Assembly: GCF_934190855.1 (NCBI RefSeq)
Contig: NZ_CAKPTN010000018.1
Coordinates: forward strand, 1 to 17,880
Reading direction: 5' to 3'
From: an uncultured Veillonella sp.
GTDB taxonomy: Bacteria > Bacillota > Negativicutes > Veillonellales > Veillonellaceae
DNA length: 17,880 bases
Part shown: positions 17,209-17,880 of the stretch, piece after piece
Position numbering within the stretch: the first letter of the stretch is position 1
How the letters are laid out: each line of letters starts with the position of its first letter
Notes under the pieces: model-generated
Databases searched by the model: none
What the model saw: the letters and a program-made list of their open reading frames with translations, nothing else
Told to the model about the DNA's origin: nothing
Made by a program: the position numbers and the translations under genes

Positions 17209-17880
17209 CAAAACGGTTACAACCTATACGACTCGATGCGTATAAACCACTGAGAGAAGTTGTAAGTGAAACATTGCGTCAAGCCATCCAGGATGGAGTA
17301 TTAAAACCTGGTGAACGTCTCATGGAAATCCCTCTCGCTGAAGAGCTGGGCGTGAGCCGCACACCGATTCGCGAAGCCATTCGTAAATTAGAACTAGAAG
17401 GCTTTGTCGTTATGGTTCCTCGTCGTGGTACTTACGTTGCCAATATTTCTTTAAAAGATATTACTCAAGTATTTGAAATTCGATCAGCCCTCGAAGAATT
17501 AGCCGCAGGTCTTGCAGCAGAACGCATTACGGCAGAAGAAATCGAAACCTTGGAACGAATGCTCGTAGAAATCGGCGACCATATGGAAAATAAAGATATG
17601 GACTCTGTCGTAGCAGCAGACGTAGAATTCCACGAAGTGCTGTACCGCGCCTCTCGAAATGAACGACTAGCAGATATCGTTCACAACTTGCGCGAACAAA
17701 CTTATCGCTTCCGTAGTTTCTCTATGAACCAGCCTGGTCGCCTTAGAAAAACATGGGAAGAACATCGCCAACTCGTAGAAGCAATTGCTACTCATAACGC
17801 TCCACAAGCTCGTAAACTCGCAAGAGTTCATATGGAACATTCTGAACAAACCTTATTACAAGGTATGGAAGAATCCCAAG
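17205..17880 (+). CDS. GntR-family transcriptional regulator, FadR/FCD type (3' end cut by window)
   Basis: 225 complete codons are visible with no stop before the right edge. The N-terminal winged-helix GntR domain (about 13-78) contains IPLAEELGVSRTPIREAIRK and a wing near PRRGTYVAN. The C-terminal FCD helical domain (about 88-220) shows likely metal or ligand residues: Asp and His in ADVEFHEVLY, then His in EEHRQLVEAI and in HMEH. FCD regulators usually respond to small organic acids. The ATG at 17205-17207 overlaps the ispE stop by four bases, with AGGAGG 7 bases upstream, so translation is coupled to ispE. The family length is roughly 220-240 residues, so the gene is almost complete here. 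Its ligand and targets are unknown. Confidence 0.93.
   Translation, partial: MTKRLQPIRLDAYKPLREVVSETLRQAIQDGVLKPGERLMEIPLAEELGVSRTPIREAIRKLELEGFVVMVPRRGTYVANISLKDITQVFEIRSALEELAAGLAAERITAEEIETLERMLVEIGDHMENKDMDSVVAADVEFHEVLYRASRNERLADIVHNLREQTYRFRSFSMNQPGRLRKTWEEHRQLVEAIATHNAPQARKLARVHMEHSEQTLLQGMEESQ

Overview
The window looks like chromosomal core sequence from a low-GC diderm Firmicute of the Negativicutes, most likely a Veillonella-type organism. This genus call is inference. It rests on Firmicute-style Shine-Dalgarno sites and gene families, UDP-GlcNAc lipid-carrier genes, a probable two-subunit fumarase gene as used in succinate-pathway fermenters, and moderate coding GC beside very AT-rich intergenic DNA. 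No insertion sequence, prophage, CRISPR array or toxin-antitoxin module is visible, and every intact gene has a normal length.

Left end (1-2117): the first 23 codons of a fumarase/tartrate dehydratase alpha subunit run off the left edge on the minus strand. About 740 bp of very AT-rich, apparently non-coding DNA follows, holding repeated short motifs. A tRNA-Asn / tRNA-Glu / tRNA-Val cluster comes next, with a near-consensus promoter and an intrinsic terminator. A secreted protein of unknown function with its own extended -10 promoter closes this part. It ends at a two-way terminator shared with the oncoming atp operon.

Middle (2121-13208, all minus strand, so transcribed right to left): a UPF0237 ACT-domain protein and its partner UPF0210, then wecA and wecB (lipid-linked GlcNAc start enzyme and ManNAc supply), atpZ and atpI, and the complete F-type ATP synthase operon atpBEFHAGDC. 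Junctions are mostly a few bases long. Two breaks matter: a strong intrinsic terminator between wecA and wecB, and a 201-bp gap with a good promoter in front of atpB. The atpZ/atpI helper genes therefore appear tied to wecB rather than to the structural atp operon.

Right end (13323-17880): phosphoglucomutase (pgm) and a YitT-family membrane protein lie on the minus strand. Diverging from them are ispE (isoprenoid precursor kinase) and a FadR-type GntR regulator, joined by an ATGA start/stop overlap; the regulator runs off the right edge.

Together the genes cover energy conservation (ATP synthase), envelope polysaccharide precursors (pgm, wecA, wecB), and isoprenoids, which also supply the undecaprenyl carrier used by WecA. 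I did not find a clearly new system. The best leads are the unexplained repeat motifs by the fumarase start, the terminator inside the wec-atp cluster, the UPF0237/UPF0210 pair, the secreted unknown, a TGTATACA palindrome shared by two promoter regions, and the ion-site residues of the c subunit.
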